DNA from: Pseudomonas asgharzadehiana
GTDB taxonomy: Bacteria; Pseudomonadota; Gammaproteobacteria; Pseudomonadales; Pseudomonadaceae
Length of the DNA: 64,000 nt
NCBI RefSeq assembly: GCF_019139815.1
Contig: NZ_CP077079.1
Location: 3,038,001 to 3,102,000 of the forward strand
Direction: 5' to 3'
Every line of letters starts with the position of its first letter. Position 1 is the first letter of the stretch. The position numbers and the translations under genes were made by a program. The notes under the pieces were generated by a model, which did no database searches, was not told the origin of the DNA, and was given only the letters and a program-made list of their open reading frames with translations. Below, in pieces: positions 25,767 to 36,900 of this stretch.

Positions 25767-27170
25767 ATGAATCTGAACGAGCCCATCAGTGCCCATCGTG
25801 TTGGCCAGGCGGTCGGCAACTATCGCTGGACCATCTGCGCGATGCTGTTTTTCGCCACCACCGTCAACTACCTCGACCGCCAGGTACTCAGCCTGCTGGC
25901 CCCGCAGTTGTCCACGCAATTTGGCTGGAGCAACACCGACTACGCCAACATCGCGGCGGTGTTCCAGTTTGTGTATGCGATTTCCATGCTGTTCGCCGGG
26001 CGCTTTGTCGACAAGATCGGCACCAAGGCCGCCTATGTCATCGCGATTGCGATCTGGTCCACCGGCGCAATCATGCATGCGTTCTCGGTGCCGATGGGCG
26101 AGGGCATCGCCGCCGTCAGCGGGGCCATCGGGCTGGCGGTGATTCCGGTGTCGATTGCCGGTTTCATGCTGTCGCGCGCTGTGCTGGCGATTGGCGAAGC
26201 GGGTAACTTCCCGATTGCGATCAAGGCCACCGCCGAATATTTCCCCAAGAAAGAACGCTCACTGGCCACCGGTATCTTCAACTCCGGCGCCAACGTCGGC
26301 GCGATCCTGGCGCCGATTTGCGTGCCCTTGATTGCCGGCATGTGGGGCTGGGAAGCGGCTTTTATGGTCATCGGCATGCTCGGCTTCGTGTGGGTGGCGG
26401 TGTGGGCGGCGGTGTATGAAAAACCCGAGCAGCAAAAACGTCTTTCGGCCGAAGAACTGGCCTACATCCGCAGCGACCAGACCGTGCAGCCGTTTGCCAA
26501 GGCGCCCGTCGGCACGGCCGAGAAAAAAGTCTCGTGGTTCAAGCTGCTGACCTACCGCCAGACCTGGGCCTTTGCCTTCGGCAAGTTCATGACCGACGGC
26601 GTATGGTGGTTCTTCCTGTTCTGGCTGCCCACTTACCTGTCGGCGCAGTACGGCATGAAAGGCGCCGATATCGTGATGCCGCTGGCCGTGCTGTACAGCA
26701 TGACCATGGTCGGCAGTATCGGCGGCGGCTGGTTCCCCAGCTACTTTATGGCGCGTGGCGATGCGCCGTATGACGGCCGCATGAAGGCCATGCTGGTGAT
26801 CGCATTGTTCCCGCTGGTGGTGTTGCTGGCCCAACCGCTCGGCTATATCAGCTTCTGGGTACCGGTGGTGTTGATCGGCGTGGGCGCCTCCGCGCACCAG
26901 GCGTGGTCGTGCAATATCTTCACCACCGTGTCCGACATGTTCCCGCAGAAAACCGTGGCCTCGGTGGTGGGCATTGGCGGCATGGCCGGTGGTCTGGGCG
27001 GCGTGGTGATGACCAAGATCGGCGGCTGGGTGTTCGACTACTACAAGTCGATCAACGACATCCACACCGGCTACATGATCATGTTCGCCATCTGCGCGCT
27101 GGCGTATCTGGTGGCCTGGAGCGTGATGAAGACGCTGGTGCCGCGCCACAAGGAAATCACTGATCTGTAA
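25767..27170 (+). CDS. MFS sugar-acid transporter (ExuT-like, ACS family)
   Basis: A 467-residue carrier of the anion:cation symporter branch, with the family signature near the N-terminus (FFATTVNYLDRQVLSLLAPQL) and RAVLAIGEAGNFPIAIKATA. The sequence is closest in style to ExuT/hexuronate carriers that import glucuronate or galacturonate, but relatives carry other organic acids and no catabolic genes sit nearby. The start at 25767 is the first that gives a normal N-terminus; its ribosome site is weak. The 3' end overlaps the convergent EamA gene by 14 bp. Confidence 0.8.
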   Translation: MNLNEPISAHRVGQAVGNYRWTICAMLFFATTVNYLDRQVLSLLAPQLSTQFGWSNTDYANIAAVFQFVYAISMLFAGRFVDKIGTKAAYVIAIAIWSTGAIMHAFSVPMGEGIAAVSGAIGLAVIPVSIAGFMLSRAVLAIGEAGNFPIAIKATAEYFPKKERSLATGIFNSGANVGAILAPICVPLIAGMWGWEAAFMVIGMLGFVWVAVWAAVYEKPEQQKRLSAEELAYIRSDQTVQPFAKAPVGTAEKKVSWFKLLTYRQTWAFAFGKFMTDGVWWFFLFWLPTYLSAQYGMKGADIVMPLAVLYSMTMVGSIGGGWFPSYFMARGDAPYDGRMKAMLVIALFPLVVLLAQPLGYISFWVPVVLIGVGASAHQAWSCNIFTTVSDMFPQKTVASVVGIGGMAGGLGGVVMTKIGGWVFDYYKSINDIHTGYMIMFAICALAYLVAWSVMKTLVPRHKEITDL

Positions 27171-28155
27171 AGCGGCCGGGGCTTGAGTCGATCAAGCCCC
27201 GTTTTACAGGGACGCTTGCCCCGCTCAGGATGATCCGCACCGCCATTACCACGCCCATCAGCACGGCGGCCAGGCCTGCCGTTTCCGTCGGCGTTGGCCA
27301 GCGCCCGTGAAACCCTAGGCCGAGCAGCGTGGCGAAGAGCGACTCGAGGGCAATCAATTGCCCGCTCAGTACCATGGGCAGGCGCCGGGTTGCGGCGTTC
27401 CAGGCCCAGGCGCCCACCACGGTGGACATCACCGCGATGATCAAACCCCAGGCATACAACGGTCCTGCCTGGGGCAGGCTGAAACCTGCGGTTGGCAGTT
27501 CGAGCAAGCCCAGCGCCAGCGCAACAGGCAGCAGGCACAGCGTCGCGAGCCCTGCGCCCAGCAGCATCAGCGCGCTCCAGAGCCCGGTGGCTGACGCCGG
27601 CAGTTTCATCAATTGCCGTTGGTTGATCACACTGAAGCCAACCCACAAGGCCACTGCACCCACCGAAAAAAACAACCCGGCCAGCCAGGCGACGATGCCC
27701 AATGACGGCTGATGCGCGCTGCTGAGATTCGACAGCAACAACCCTGCCGTTACGCTGGCCAGCGGCGTCGCCAGCCGACGCCACTGCACGGTCTTGTCGC
27801 TGGCATTGCCCACCAGCGCCAGCAACACCGGAACCAGGCCGACCAACGTGGGCGTCAGTACCGGGCCGCCGAATACCACACCCGCAGCGATGCACACGCC
27901 GTACCCCAGGCAACCGAGTGCGCCGAGCGCTGCGGCGACGCACCATTGGCCTGGCCCGAGCACACGCAGGTGGGCACGGTACAGCAGGGTACCCATCAGG
28001 CCCAATATTCCTGCAATCAGAAACCGCACCACCATCAGGTCGTAGAGGCTATAGGCGCCACTGACGTAAGGGGTGATGAAGTTCAGCGCCCAGCCCAGGG
28101 TCGCCACCACCGCCAGCGCCACGCCGGTGCGCATCGACGTTTGCATTGAGTTCAT
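27157..28155 (-). CDS. EamA/DMT-family transporter
   Basis: A 332-residue inner-membrane protein with ten hydrophobic segments in two halves, typical of DMT exporters (VALAVVATLGWALNFITPYV; RRLPMVLSGQLIALESLFAT). The substrate is unknown. It diverges from a LysR regulator across 92 bp, which suggests local control. Confidence 0.8.
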   Translation of the reverse strand: MNSMQTSMRTGVALAVVATLGWALNFITPYVSGAYSLYDLMVVRFLIAGILGLMGTLLYRAHLRVLGPGQWCVAAALGALGCLGYGVCIAAGVVFGGPVLTPTLVGLVPVLLALVGNASDKTVQWRRLATPLASVTAGLLLSNLSSAHQPSLGIVAWLAGLFFSVGAVALWVGFSVINQRQLMKLPASATGLWSALMLLGAGLATLCLLPVALALGLLELPTAGFSLPQAGPLYAWGLIIAVMSTVVGAWAWNAATRRLPMVLSGQLIALESLFATLLGLGFHGRWPTPTETAGLAAVLMGVVMAVRIILSGASVPVKRGLIDSSPGRFTDQ

Positions 28156-28247
28156 CAGGGTTATCCATCAGGGAGTGGGTGCATGGTGCCCAGGCCTGCC
28201 GCTGTGCTACAAACGAGTTCTCGGCCCTGGATGCATAACCTCCCATT

Positions 28248-29162
28248 ATGAATACGCTCGGCAAAACCCTACCGCCCCTGGCCAGTTTGTTGCCGTTTGA
28301 AGCGGCGGCGCGCCTGGGTAGTTTTTCCAAGGCGGGTGATGAGCTGCACATTACTCAGGCCGCCATCAGCCGCCAGATACGCGGGCTAGAGGACAACCTC
28401 GGGGTGAAGCTGTTTTATCGGCGCAACCGTGCGGTGTTCCTCACCCCGCAAGGGCAGGACCTGGCGCGCGTGGTCAGCGACGCATTGCACAGCATCCGTG
28501 ACAGCGCCGCCCGCTTGCGAGCCTCACCACACAGCAACCGGGTGGTGTTGCTCTGTCAGTTGTGCGAAGCGTTTTATTGGCTGATGCCGCGTCTGTCGAG
28601 CTTCCACCAGCAATACCCACAGATCGAAATCCAGGTAGTGACCTCCACCCGCCCTTTGACGGAATTCAATGACCCCTTCGACGTCGCCCTCCAAAGCACG
28701 CGGCGCGCCAGTGGCGCGCATCCGTTGATGTTCACCGCCTCCGACGAGGTATTTCCAGTGTGCAGCCCGGCCTATCTCGCCGCGCCAAAACCGCTGTCGC
28801 TGGCCCAATTGCAGTCATGCACGTTTTTGCACCACAGCTCCGAGCCTCCGCACCTGATGGAGTGGGAAAGCTGGTTGCAAGTGTTCGGTCAGGCATTGGC
28901 CGAGGATGCGCGCAGTGTCACGTTCGATAGCTACCCGCTGATGTTGCAGGCAGCAGTGGAGGGGCACGGAGTCGCCATGGGTTGGCAGCGTACGGCGGGC
29001 CGGTTGATTGAAAGTGGTGCGCTGGTGCGGCCATGCGCCGAGCGGGTGTACCTGCCCGAGGCGATTTCGATTTACCGGCATCAAGAGGCGGGCAGCCGGG
29101 CAGAGGTAGCGGCGTTGCTCGGCTGGCTGGAGGCGCAGTTGCAGAGTGAAGGCGACAGCTGA
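28248..29162 (+). CDS. LysR-family regulator (GcvA-like)
   Basis: A 304-residue LysR regulator. The helix-turn-helix region (LPFEAAARLGSFSKAGDEL, ITQAAISRQIRGLEDNLGVK) is followed by a substrate-binding-like domain. It is likely to regulate the divergent EamA transporter gene. No clear ribosome site precedes the ATG. A hairpin repeat 86 bp after the stop separates it from the convergent sugar dehydrogenase gene. Confidence 0.85.
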   Translation: MNTLGKTLPPLASLLPFEAAARLGSFSKAGDELHITQAAISRQIRGLEDNLGVKLFYRRNRAVFLTPQGQDLARVVSDALHSIRDSAARLRASPHSNRVVLLCQLCEAFYWLMPRLSSFHQQYPQIEIQVVTSTRPLTEFNDPFDVALQSTRRASGAHPLMFTASDEVFPVCSPAYLAAPKPLSLAQLQSCTFLHHSSEPPHLMEWESWLQVFGQALAEDARSVTFDSYPLMLQAAVEGHGVAMGWQRTAGRLIESGALVRPCAERVYLPEAISIYRHQEAGSRAEVAALLGWLEAQLQSEGDS

Positions 29163-29247
29163 GCACCTTTGGGGGCCATCGTCCCCCGCGAACGCCAGTC
29201 GAAAAATCAATATTGATCGTATAAAAATCTTACAAACTGCGCAGTTT

Positions 29248-29277
29248 AATGTGGGAGGGGCACAGCCCTCCCACATT
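29248..29277. repeat. REP-like hairpin between convergent genes
   Basis: AATGTGGGAGGG and CCCTCCCACATT are perfect 12-bp arms around GCACAG. The arm sequence is the common fluorescent Pseudomonas REP stem. The symmetric position between two convergent genes makes it a likely bidirectional terminator or RNA-stability element. Confidence 0.7.
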
Positions 29278-29309
29278 TGGATCTCCATCAGGCAGACAGG
29301 TATCAGCGG

Positions 29310-30602
29310 TTACTGAGTCCGCGTCACCCGCCACACGGTATTGGCCAGGTCATCGGCGATGATCAGCGCACCTTTTGGGTCCACCGTCACCCCCACCGGG
29401 CGCCCGCGGGTCTTGCCGTCGTCCCCGTGAAAACCGGTCGCAAAATCAATCGGCTCGCCGGATGGCTTGCCGTTGCTGAACGGCACGAAGATCACCTTGT
29501 AGCCCACCGGGTTCGGGCGGTTCCAACTGCCGTGTTCACCCACAAACACCCCGTCGGCAAACGTGTCGCCCATGGCCGGGATGGAAAAGTCCACGCCCAG
29601 CGCGGCCACGTGGGAGCCCAGGCTGTAATCCGGTTTGATCGCGGCGGCGACTTTGGCCGGGTCCTGCGGTTGGGCGCGCGGGTCGACGTTCTGGCCCCAG
29701 TAGCTGTAGGGCCAGCCGTAGAAGGCGCCTTCACGCACCGACGTCAGGTAGTCGGGCACCAGGTCGGGGCCGAGTTCGTCACGTTCGTTGACCACTGTCC
29801 ACAGTTGCCCGGTGCCGGGTTGCATGGTCAGTGCCGTGGGGTTGCGCAGGCCGGTGGCGTAGGGTTTATGCGCGCCGGTGGCGGCGTCGATCTGCCAGAC
29901 CATGGCACGGTCGATTTCCACTTCCATGCCGCGTTCGGTGACGTTGCTGTTGGAACCGATGCCCACATACAGCTGGCGCCCGTCGGCGCTGATGGCCAGG
30001 GATTTGGTCCAGTGATGGTTGATCTGCGCCGGCAGGTCGGTGACTTTGGTCGGCGCGCCGGCGGCTTTGGTCTGGCCGTCGGTGTAATCGAAGCGCACCA
30101 GCGCGTCCTGGTTGGCCACATAGAGTTTGCCGTCGGCAAACGCCAGGCCGTAGGGCGCGTTGAGGTTCTCGGCAAACACCGTCTTCAGTTCGTAGGTGCC
30201 GTCACCATCGGCATCGCGCAGCAGCGTCAGGCGGTTGCCGCCCTTGACCTGGGTGTTGCCCTGGGCCTTGATCAGGCTGGCGATCACATCCTTGGGCTTG
30301 AGCTTGGCCGCACTGCCGCCACGGCCTTCTGCGACGAGGACGTCACCGTTGGGCAGCACCAGCGTCTGTCGCGGGATCGCCAGGTCGGTGGCGATGGCCG
30401 TGACGCTGTAGCCTTCGGGTACCTTGGGTTTCTGCTCGCCCCAGGGGGTCGGTTCGGCGATTTTCATGCTTGGTATCAGGCTGCTTTGTTGCTCGGCCAG
30501 TTTGGGATCGGGGCCGTGGGCCTGGGTCTTGTCGCCTTCACCACCGCAGGCACTCAGCAACAGGGCGGCGCTCAACAGGGTCAATGTGCTGGACGTTTTC
30601 AT
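29310..30602 (-). CDS. PQQ-type sugar dehydrogenase lipoprotein (sorbosone dehydrogenase-like)
   Basis: A 430-residue six-bladed propeller protein of the soluble glucose/sorbosone dehydrogenase family, which oxidises aldoses with PQQ. It has a lipobox LLLSAC, so it should be a lipoprotein. Family marks include GLAFADGKLYVAN, GIGSNSNVTERG, VVNERDELGPDLVPDY and EHGSWNRPNPVGYKV. The ATG at 30602 overlaps the stop of the upstream membrane-protein gene (ATGA), so the pair is translationally coupled. PQQ binding is inferred from the family. Confidence 0.85.
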   Translation of the reverse strand: MKTSSTLTLLSAALLLSACGGEGDKTQAHGPDPKLAEQQSSLIPSMKIAEPTPWGEQKPKVPEGYSVTAIATDLAIPRQTLVLPNGDVLVAEGRGGSAAKLKPKDVIASLIKAQGNTQVKGGNRLTLLRDADGDGTYELKTVFAENLNAPYGLAFADGKLYVANQDALVRFDYTDGQTKAAGAPTKVTDLPAQINHHWTKSLAISADGRQLYVGIGSNSNVTERGMEVEIDRAMVWQIDAATGAHKPYATGLRNPTALTMQPGTGQLWTVVNERDELGPDLVPDYLTSVREGAFYGWPYSYWGQNVDPRAQPQDPAKVAAAIKPDYSLGSHVAALGVDFSIPAMGDTFADGVFVGEHGSWNRPNPVGYKVIFVPFSNGKPSGEPIDFATGFHGDDGKTRGRPVGVTVDPKGALIIADDLANTVWRVTRTQ

Positions 30603-31012
30603 CGGGCACCTCCCGAACGCAGCCCGATCCAGGTCGCCGCAAGCGTCAGTACGGCAACGATCGCCGACAGCACCAGGCCGGTGGGCATCATCGCGTAGGC
30701 GTCCTTGGCATGCTGGAACGCGTTGACCAAGCCGAGCACCCACGTCGCCAATAACAACAGGAAGTACGCAAGCGGCTGCCCGGCCTTGTGTTCGGCGCGC
30801 ACCAGGTTGACCAGCGCAAACAACAGCGCAAGCCCGGCAAACACCAGCGCGCCGGCAATCAACCACGAGGCGAAGTTGGCCCACTGAATCTGGTAGGTCT
30901 TGCCGTAGGCAATGTCACTGAGCAGGGCGCCAAGGAACAACGGCACGGTGCCGGCGAGCAAGGTCGCGTGCAGCGGGCCTGGCGTAGGGCGGTAGGTGGA
31001 GAGGGTAGTCAT
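30599..31012 (-). CDS. DUF2231-type four-helix membrane protein
   Basis: A 137-residue inner-membrane protein with four hydrophobic segments (LHATLLAGTVPLFLGALLSD, FASWLIAGALVFAGLALLFA, LAYFLLLLATWVLGLVNA, LVLSAIVAVLTLAATWIGL). The pattern fits DUF2231, often found beside sorbosone-dehydrogenase-like proteins and possibly an electron-transfer partner. It overlaps the dehydrogenase start by four bases. The start at 31012 is preferred over an upstream extension. Confidence 0.7.
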   Translation of the reverse strand: MTTLSTYRPTPGPLHATLLAGTVPLFLGALLSDIAYGKTYQIQWANFASWLIAGALVFAGLALLFALVNLVRAEHKAGQPLAYFLLLLATWVLGLVNAFQHAKDAYAMMPTGLVLSAIVAVLTLAATWIGLRSGGAR

Positions 31013-31182
31013 GGTGGCGGCGACTCCTTGTTGCTTTCCAACGTTATCAACGCCCCAGGTCGGGGCAGCACATAGGAAGTGAACGCAGCGCAAGTAGGAA
31101 AGTTCAGGGCAATTGACGCTGAAATGTTAGGAAACAGCGTCAAAGATGGCATGCTTCAGTGCCACACAAAGGAAGCATCCCC

Positions 31183-31662
31183 ATGCCAACCCTGCACCTG
31201 CTGTGCGGCAAGATCGCCTCGGGCAAGTCAACGCTTGCCCACCGCCTCACCGTTGAACACGGCGCGATACTGCTGAGCGAAGACCAGTGGCTTGCGCAGT
31301 TGTACCCCGGCGAAATCCTGTCGATCAGCGACTACCTGCGCTGCGCCCAGCGCATTCGTGGGGTGTTGGGGCCGCTGGTTATCAACCTGCTGGCGTCAGG
31401 CAATAACGTGGTGCTGGATTTTCCGGCCAATACCCTGAGCCAACGCGAATGGCTGGTTGGCCTGGCCCAGGCAGCCCAGGTGCCGCACCGCCTGCACTAC
31501 CTCGAGCTCGACGACGACACGTGCCGTGCACGGCTGCATGCGCGCAATGCGCGCGGTGACCATGATTTCGCCGCGACGGATGCCGAGTTTGATCTGATCA
31601 CACGCCATTTCTGTGTGCCGAGTGAGGAGGAGGGGGTGGTGATTGAGGTGCATCGCACATGA
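31183..31662 (+). CDS. Small P-loop ATPase/kinase (AAA_33, zeta-toxin-like fold)
   Basis: A 159-residue protein with a Walker A motif at the N-terminus (CGKIASGKST) and a core typical of small nucleotide or metabolite kinases (LLSEDQWLAQLYPG; NNVVLDFPANT; RARLHARNARG). Proteins of this type phosphorylate small molecules or RNA ends, and some relatives are zeta toxins, but there is no antitoxin-like neighbour. The ATG at 31183 has AAGGA upstream. Confidence 0.75.
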   Translation: MPTLHLLCGKIASGKSTLAHRLTVEHGAILLSEDQWLAQLYPGEILSISDYLRCAQRIRGVLGPLVINLLASGNNVVLDFPANTLSQREWLVGLAQAAQVPHRLHYLELDDDTCRARLHARNARGDHDFAATDAEFDLITRHFCVPSEEEGVVIEVHRT

Positions 31663-31749
31663 GAACTGCAGCCGCCGCCAATCCCCCTGCGGGAGATGTC
31701 GAGCTTCAGCGAGGCTTCGATGGCGGCGGCAGGGCTGGCTGGTGGGGTG

Positions 31750-31795
31750 GCTGGCACACCGCTATCGGAAGCAAGCCCCCACACATTTGATCTCT
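31750..31795. repeat. REP-like element, single degenerate copy
   Basis: CACACCGCTATCGGAAGCAA followed by GCCCCCACACATTTGAT resembles one half of the Pseudomonas repeat seen intact at 60050-60137 (ATCGGGAGCAAGCCCCC). The partner half, if present in 31681-31700 (CCCCCTGCGGGAG), is eroded. It lies between the ATPase and chemoreceptor ends, which are convergent. Confidence 0.45.
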
Positions 31796-31841
31796 GTTGT
31801 TACCGACATCGGTGTTCACCGCCGGGCCGGCATCCAGCCCT

Positions 31842-33782
31842 TTACGATTTGAACCGCCCCACCAATCCATTCAGCTCATCCGACAGGTTCGACAACCGTC
31901 CCGAGTCGTCCTGTGCGGAGTTGGCCAGGCTTTCCACCAGCCGTGCTTCGTCGTAGATCTGCTGGATGTGCCGGTTGATCTCTTCGGCGACGCTGTGTTG
32001 CTCCTCGGCGGCGGCGGAGATTTGCAGGTTTTGGTCGCGGATTTCATTCACCGATAACTGGATACCCTCAAAGCTGTCCCGCGCGCTTTCGATGGACGAC
32101 ACGCTGGCCTTTGACAGGTCCAGGCAACTGCCCATTTTCTGCGTGACTTCTTCGGTCTTGCTGCCCAGGGTGCCGAGCAGTTGCTCGATCTCACTGGTGG
32201 AATCGGAGGTGCGCTTGGCCAGTGCGCGGACTTCGTCTGCAACCACCGCAAACCCCCGGCCCTGGTCGCCGGCCCGCGCGGCTTCAATCGCGGCGTTGAG
32301 CGCCAGCAGGTTGGTCTGTTCGGCAATCGCGCGGATGGTGCCGAGGATCTGGTTGATGCTGCGGCTGCCGGCCTCCAGCTCGACCATGGCCTGGGACGAT
32401 TCGGTGAGGCGGCGGCCCAGGCGGTTGACGTTTTCGGTCGTCAGCTCGATCTGCTGCTTGCCTTCGGCGACGCGGCGGTGGCCATTTTCGGCGGACTCGG
32501 CGGCGCCGCTGCACGAACGGGCGACTTCGTTGGCGGTGGCGACCATTTCGTTGAATGCCGTCGACACCAGTTCCACTGCCTCGCGTTGGCGCCCGGCGGC
32601 CTCGTTCATGTTATGCGCCACCTCGCTGTTGACCTTCGAGGCGTTCTGCAAATTGGCCGAGGCCGCGCCGATGTGCTGGATCAATTGGCGAATGGCCGCG
32701 AGAAACTTGTTGAACCAGCCCGCCAGTTCGGCGGTTTCATCCTTGCCCTGCACCTGCAATTCATGACGCAGGTCGCCCTCGCCTTGGGCGATGGACTGCA
32801 AACCGGTGCTGACCTGGCCGATGGGCTTGACGATGACCTTGGAAAACGCCGCCGCGAGCAACCCGAAGATCAGCACCAGCACGCCGACGATGGCCACGGT
32901 GAGGTAGGTCATGCGCGTGGCTTCGGCCATCACTTCGTTGTGTTCGATCAGCCCGATATAACGCCAGCCCAGGCCGGGGGAGGTCCACACGTTGGCCATG
33001 TAACGCACGCCGTCGATCTCCACATCGGTAGAGCCTTGGGCGGTATTCGCCAGCTGCGCATAGGCCGCACCGAGATCCTTGAGCGGTTTGAAGCTGTGGG
33101 CGGCGTCGCGCGGGTCGACCAGCACCACGCCGTCTTCGATCAGCATCACGTAGCCGCTTTCGCCGAGCTTGATGCTCTTGACCAGCTCGGTGAGGTTTTT
33201 CAGCGACACGCTGACCACGAAGACGCCTTTGGCTTTGCCGGCGTTGTCCAGCAACGCGCGCGCGGTGCCGACCAGGGCCACGTCGTCTTTGTCGTAGTAA
33301 TACGCCGGGGTGCGCACGGTTTTGCCGGGGCTGGCCATTGCCGCCTTGTACCAGGGGCGCGCGCGGGGATCGTATTTAGCCAGTTGCGGGTCATCCGGCC
33401 ATTTGACGTAGGTACCGTCTTCCAGGCCGATGGACAGGATCGCCGCCGCCGGGTGGGTCGCGCCGAAACGCGCGAAGCGCTCGATAACCGCCTGCGCGGC
33501 CGCCGGCATCGGCTGGCTCGCGGCGTCGGCGGGTTGGTAGTTCTTCAGCGTGTCGATGGACGTGTATACAGGATCGGTGGCCATCTGATCGACGTTTTGC
33601 TGCGTGCCGTCGAAGAACTGACGGATGTTACCGTCGATCTGGCGGATTTCGCGGGTACTGCCGTCGATGAACTGATCGACCGCCTGGGTCCGTGTATTCA
33701 TCACAGAGATCACCGCCACCAGGCTTACCGGGATAAACGCAACGGAGACAAAAGCCAGTACAAGCTTATTTTTAATTTTCAT
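31842..33782 (-). CDS. Methyl-accepting chemotaxis protein (dCache sensor)
   Basis: A 646-residue chemoreceptor: an N-terminal helix ([20 protein letters not shown]), a ~270-residue periplasmic domain with dCache features ([39 protein letters not shown]), a second helix ([21 protein letters not shown]), HAMP, and a signalling domain with the conserved hairpin tip [20 protein letters not shown]. dCache domains of this kind usually bind amino acids or similar small ligands; the ligand here is unknown. No CheR-binding pentapeptide is visible at the C-terminus. The start at 33782 gives a normal [11 protein letters not shown] beginning. Confidence 0.9.
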   Translation of the reverse strand: MKIKNKLVLAFVSVAFIPVSLVAVISVMNTRTQAVDQFIDGSTREIRQIDGNIRQFFDGTQQNVDQMATDPVYTSIDTLKNYQPADAASQPMPAAAQAVIERFARFGATHPAAAILSIGLEDGTYVKWPDDPQLAKYDPRARPWYKAAMASPGKTVRTPAYYYDKDDVALVGTARALLDNAGKAKGVFVVSVSLKNLTELVKSIKLGESGYVMLIEDGVVLVDPRDAAHSFKPLKDLGAAYAQLANTAQGSTDVEIDGVRYMANVWTSPGLGWRYIGLIEHNEVMAEATRMTYLTVAIVGVLVLIFGLLAAAFSKVIVKPIGQVSTGLQSIAQGEGDLRHELQVQGKDETAELAGWFNKFLAAIRQLIQHIGAASANLQNASKVNSEVAHNMNEAAGRQREAVELVSTAFNEMVATANEVARSCSGAAESAENGHRRVAEGKQQIELTTENVNRLGRRLTESSQAMVELEAGSRSINQILGTIRAIAEQTNLLALNAAIEAARAGDQGRGFAVVADEVRALAKRTSDSTSEIEQLLGTLGSKTEEVTQKMGSCLDLSKASVSSIESARDSFEGIQLSVNEIRDQNLQISAAAEEQHSVAEEINRHIQQIYDEARLVESLANSAQDDSGRLSNLSDELNGLVGRFKS

Positions 33783-33932
33783 CGAGACGACCATCAGCGT
33801 AGAGGGCGGCCAAATCGTCAGGTTCCAGAAAAAGAACCACGGCGATTTGCTATCACTGATGTTTCGGCCCGGCCAAGGTAAATCTTTAGGGTTTTTTGTA
33901 CACAATACAAAACGCGATTGTTCTGTATCCAA

Positions 33933-36900
33933 TCAATACACATCACGCAGATAACGTTTCTGCTCGCTCAGTTGGCGCCAATACTCCACGGCGCTCTGCG
34001 CACCAAGCCCGCCGTGGGTTTGCGCCACCTGACGCAGTGCCTGGTCGACATCCTTGGCCATATGGCTGGCGTCGCCGCAGATGTACAGCCTGGCGCCGTC
34101 CTGCAACCAGCGCCACAGCTCGGCGCCCTGTTCGCGGATGCGGTCCTGCACATAGATCTTCTGCGCCTGGTCGCGCGAGAACGCCAGGCTCAGATGGGTA
34201 AGCAAACCGTCGCGTTGCATGCCTTGCAGTTCGTCCTGGTAATAGAAGTCGCTGGCGGCGTGCTGTTCGCCAAAGAACAACCAGTTGCGCCCCGGGTGCC
34301 CGAGGGCGCGGCGTTCCTGCAAAAACGCGCGGAACGGCGCCACGCCGGTTCCCGGGCCAATCATGATCATGGGCACATCGCCGTCGCGGGGCGTGCGAAA
34401 GTGCTTGGACGGTTGCACAAACACCGGCACCTCGCCGTCACCGACACGGTCGGCGAGGAAGGTCGACGACACGCCCTTGCGCTTGCCATACCGCACGGCC
34501 GCCACGGTGAGGTGCACTTCCTGCGGGTGCGCCTTGGCGCTGGAAGCGATCGAGTACAGGCGCGGTTGCAGGCGCCTGAGGGTGCCGAGCAACTCATCCG
34601 CCGAACAGTCGATGGGGTAGTGTTGCAGCACATCCACCAGTTGCCGGCCCCACAGCCACTCGTTCAGTTGGGCCTTGTGCTCGGGCCGCAATAATTGCTC
34701 AAGGCCTGGGTTGGCGCTGCGCTCGGCGATAAAGGCAAGGGTCTCGCTGCTGGGCCGGGCGATTTCGAAATGCTGGGTCAGGGCCTGTTGCAGCGGCACA
34801 TCGCCGAAGGTGTCGATGTTTACCGTGGTGTTGGCGCCAAGGCGCGTCAGGTCGAGCAGTTCGCTGACCAATTCCGGGCAGTTACGCGGCCGCACGCCAA
34901 GGGCGTCACCGGGTTCATAGGTCAGCCCCGAGTCCGCGAGGTCGAGGGCGAACTGGCGGGTTTCCTTGTGTTGGCTGTGGGGGTTCAGGTGCCGGTTGAG
35001 CAGCAGCCGTGAGCCGTGCAGCTTGGTTTTGCCGGCGGGCGTGGCTTGGATAACGGATTTTGTCGGGTGCAGCGTTTGCTGCAAGCGCGTCAGCCAGGCA
35101 TCGGCGCGTTCTTCAAATTCGGTGTCGCAGTCCACCCGTTCCAACAGGCGTGTGGCGCCCAGTTCCAGCAGGCGCTGGTCGAGGCGCTTGCCGTGTTTGC
35201 AGAACTGGTCGTAATTCGTATCGCCCAAGGCCAGCACTGCAAAACGCAGCGACTCCAGGCGTGTTTCGACGGTGCTGAGGCTGTGCCAGAAGGCTTCGCC
35301 ATTGTCCGGCGCGTCGCCGTCGCCAAAAGTGCTGCTGATCAGCGCCAGGTTCTGCGTGTTGGCCAACCTGCTGGCCGGGAAGTCCGCCATCGCGCTCAGT
35401 TCGACGCTGATGCCGCCTTCGCGCAGGCGCTTGGCGAACCGTTCAGCCAGGGCTTCGGCGTTGCCGGTTTGCGAGGCCCACAACAGGGTGACGTCCGGGG
35501 AGGGCGCCGGGGTGGTGTGCGCGCGACTGAATAACCCCGCGAGCATACCGTCCAGCCACAGCCGCGTTTGCTCGGCCAACGGCGCGCTCGCCGGCATCAC
35601 CGGTACCCCGTGGGCCTGGCTCCCGGCAACGGATTGCAGGCCGCTGAGGAACCCGGCGAGGTAGCTGCGCTCGCTATCACTGAGTGACGGTGCAGGTCCA
35701 TTGCGAATACCGGCGAGTTCGGCGAAAGCGTCGGCGCGCGACATGGCGAGGTCCTCTGCAAGGTCAGGATGGGTGGAGGCCGGTTGGTCGAGGAACTGGT
35801 GATCGATCAACTCGACCCGCGCCAGGGCAACCGCGCAACACTTGAATTCGGGCTGCAGCGAAATCGGGTCGACCGCGTCGTGGGTCACCGCGTTGATCGC
35901 CAGGTGCTCGCCAAACACATCGTTCCAGTGAAACGGCGCGAAACAGCTGCCGGGGCGTACCCGCTCGGTGATCACGGCGGGCAGCACCGCGTGGCCGCGC
36001 AGGGAGCGCACCTGCACCCGGTCCTTGGCCCTGATGCCCAGCCGCGCGGCATCGTCGGGGTGGATTTCCACGAACGGGCCGGGGTTCAGTTTGTTCAGGG
36101 TGGCGACCTTGCCGGTCTTGGTCAGGGTGTGCCACTGGTGCTGCACGCGACCGGTGTTGAGCACGAAGGGGAAGGCGTCATCGGGCATTTCCGCCGGCGG
36201 CATGTGCGGGCGCGGGAAAAACTGACCTTTGCCGCTGTCGGTCGCGAAGGCGAGGGTGCCGTGATCACGGTAGCGGATCGGGTTGCGAGCCGGCGCATCC
36301 GCCGTGGCGAGCGGCCATTGCAGCGGTTGTTGGCGCAGGCGCGCGTAACTGGCGCCGCGGATGTCGTAGCCGGTCTTGGGGTTCCAGGCGCGTTTGATTT
36401 CTTCAAACACTTCGCTGGCGGATGCGTAGGTGAAGGCCTCGGCAAACCCCATCGCGCAGGCGACCTGGGCGATGATTTGCCAGTCGGGCAAGGTCTCGCC
36501 GGGAGGCTCGACGGCTTTTTGCATCAAGGTCAGGTTGCGCTCGGAGTTGATCATCACCCCTTCGGCTTCGGCCCACAGCGCGCCGGGCAGCAGGATGTCG
36601 GCGTAGCGGTTGGTCTCGGTGTCGAGGAACGCGTCCTGGGTGATCACCAACTCGGCGGCGCGCAGGCCATCGATCACGGTCTGACGGTTCGGCACGCTGG
36701 CGACCGGGTTGGTGCAGATGATCCAGCACGCCTTGATCTGCCCGGCGGCCATCTGCTCGAACAGCGCCACGGTGCCGGTGCCTGCTTCGCGCGGCAGGCT
36801 GTCGTGGGGGATTTGCCACAGGTCCTCGATAAAGGCGCGGTCGGCTGCCACCAGCACCGAGCGTTGCCCCGGCAGGCCCGGGCCCATGTAGCCCATCTCG

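Noticed and set aside
31183-31662. Zeta-type toxin of a toxin-antitoxin pair
   Set aside because: Only the general P-loop kinase fold supports it; no antitoxin-like gene precedes it and it stands alone.
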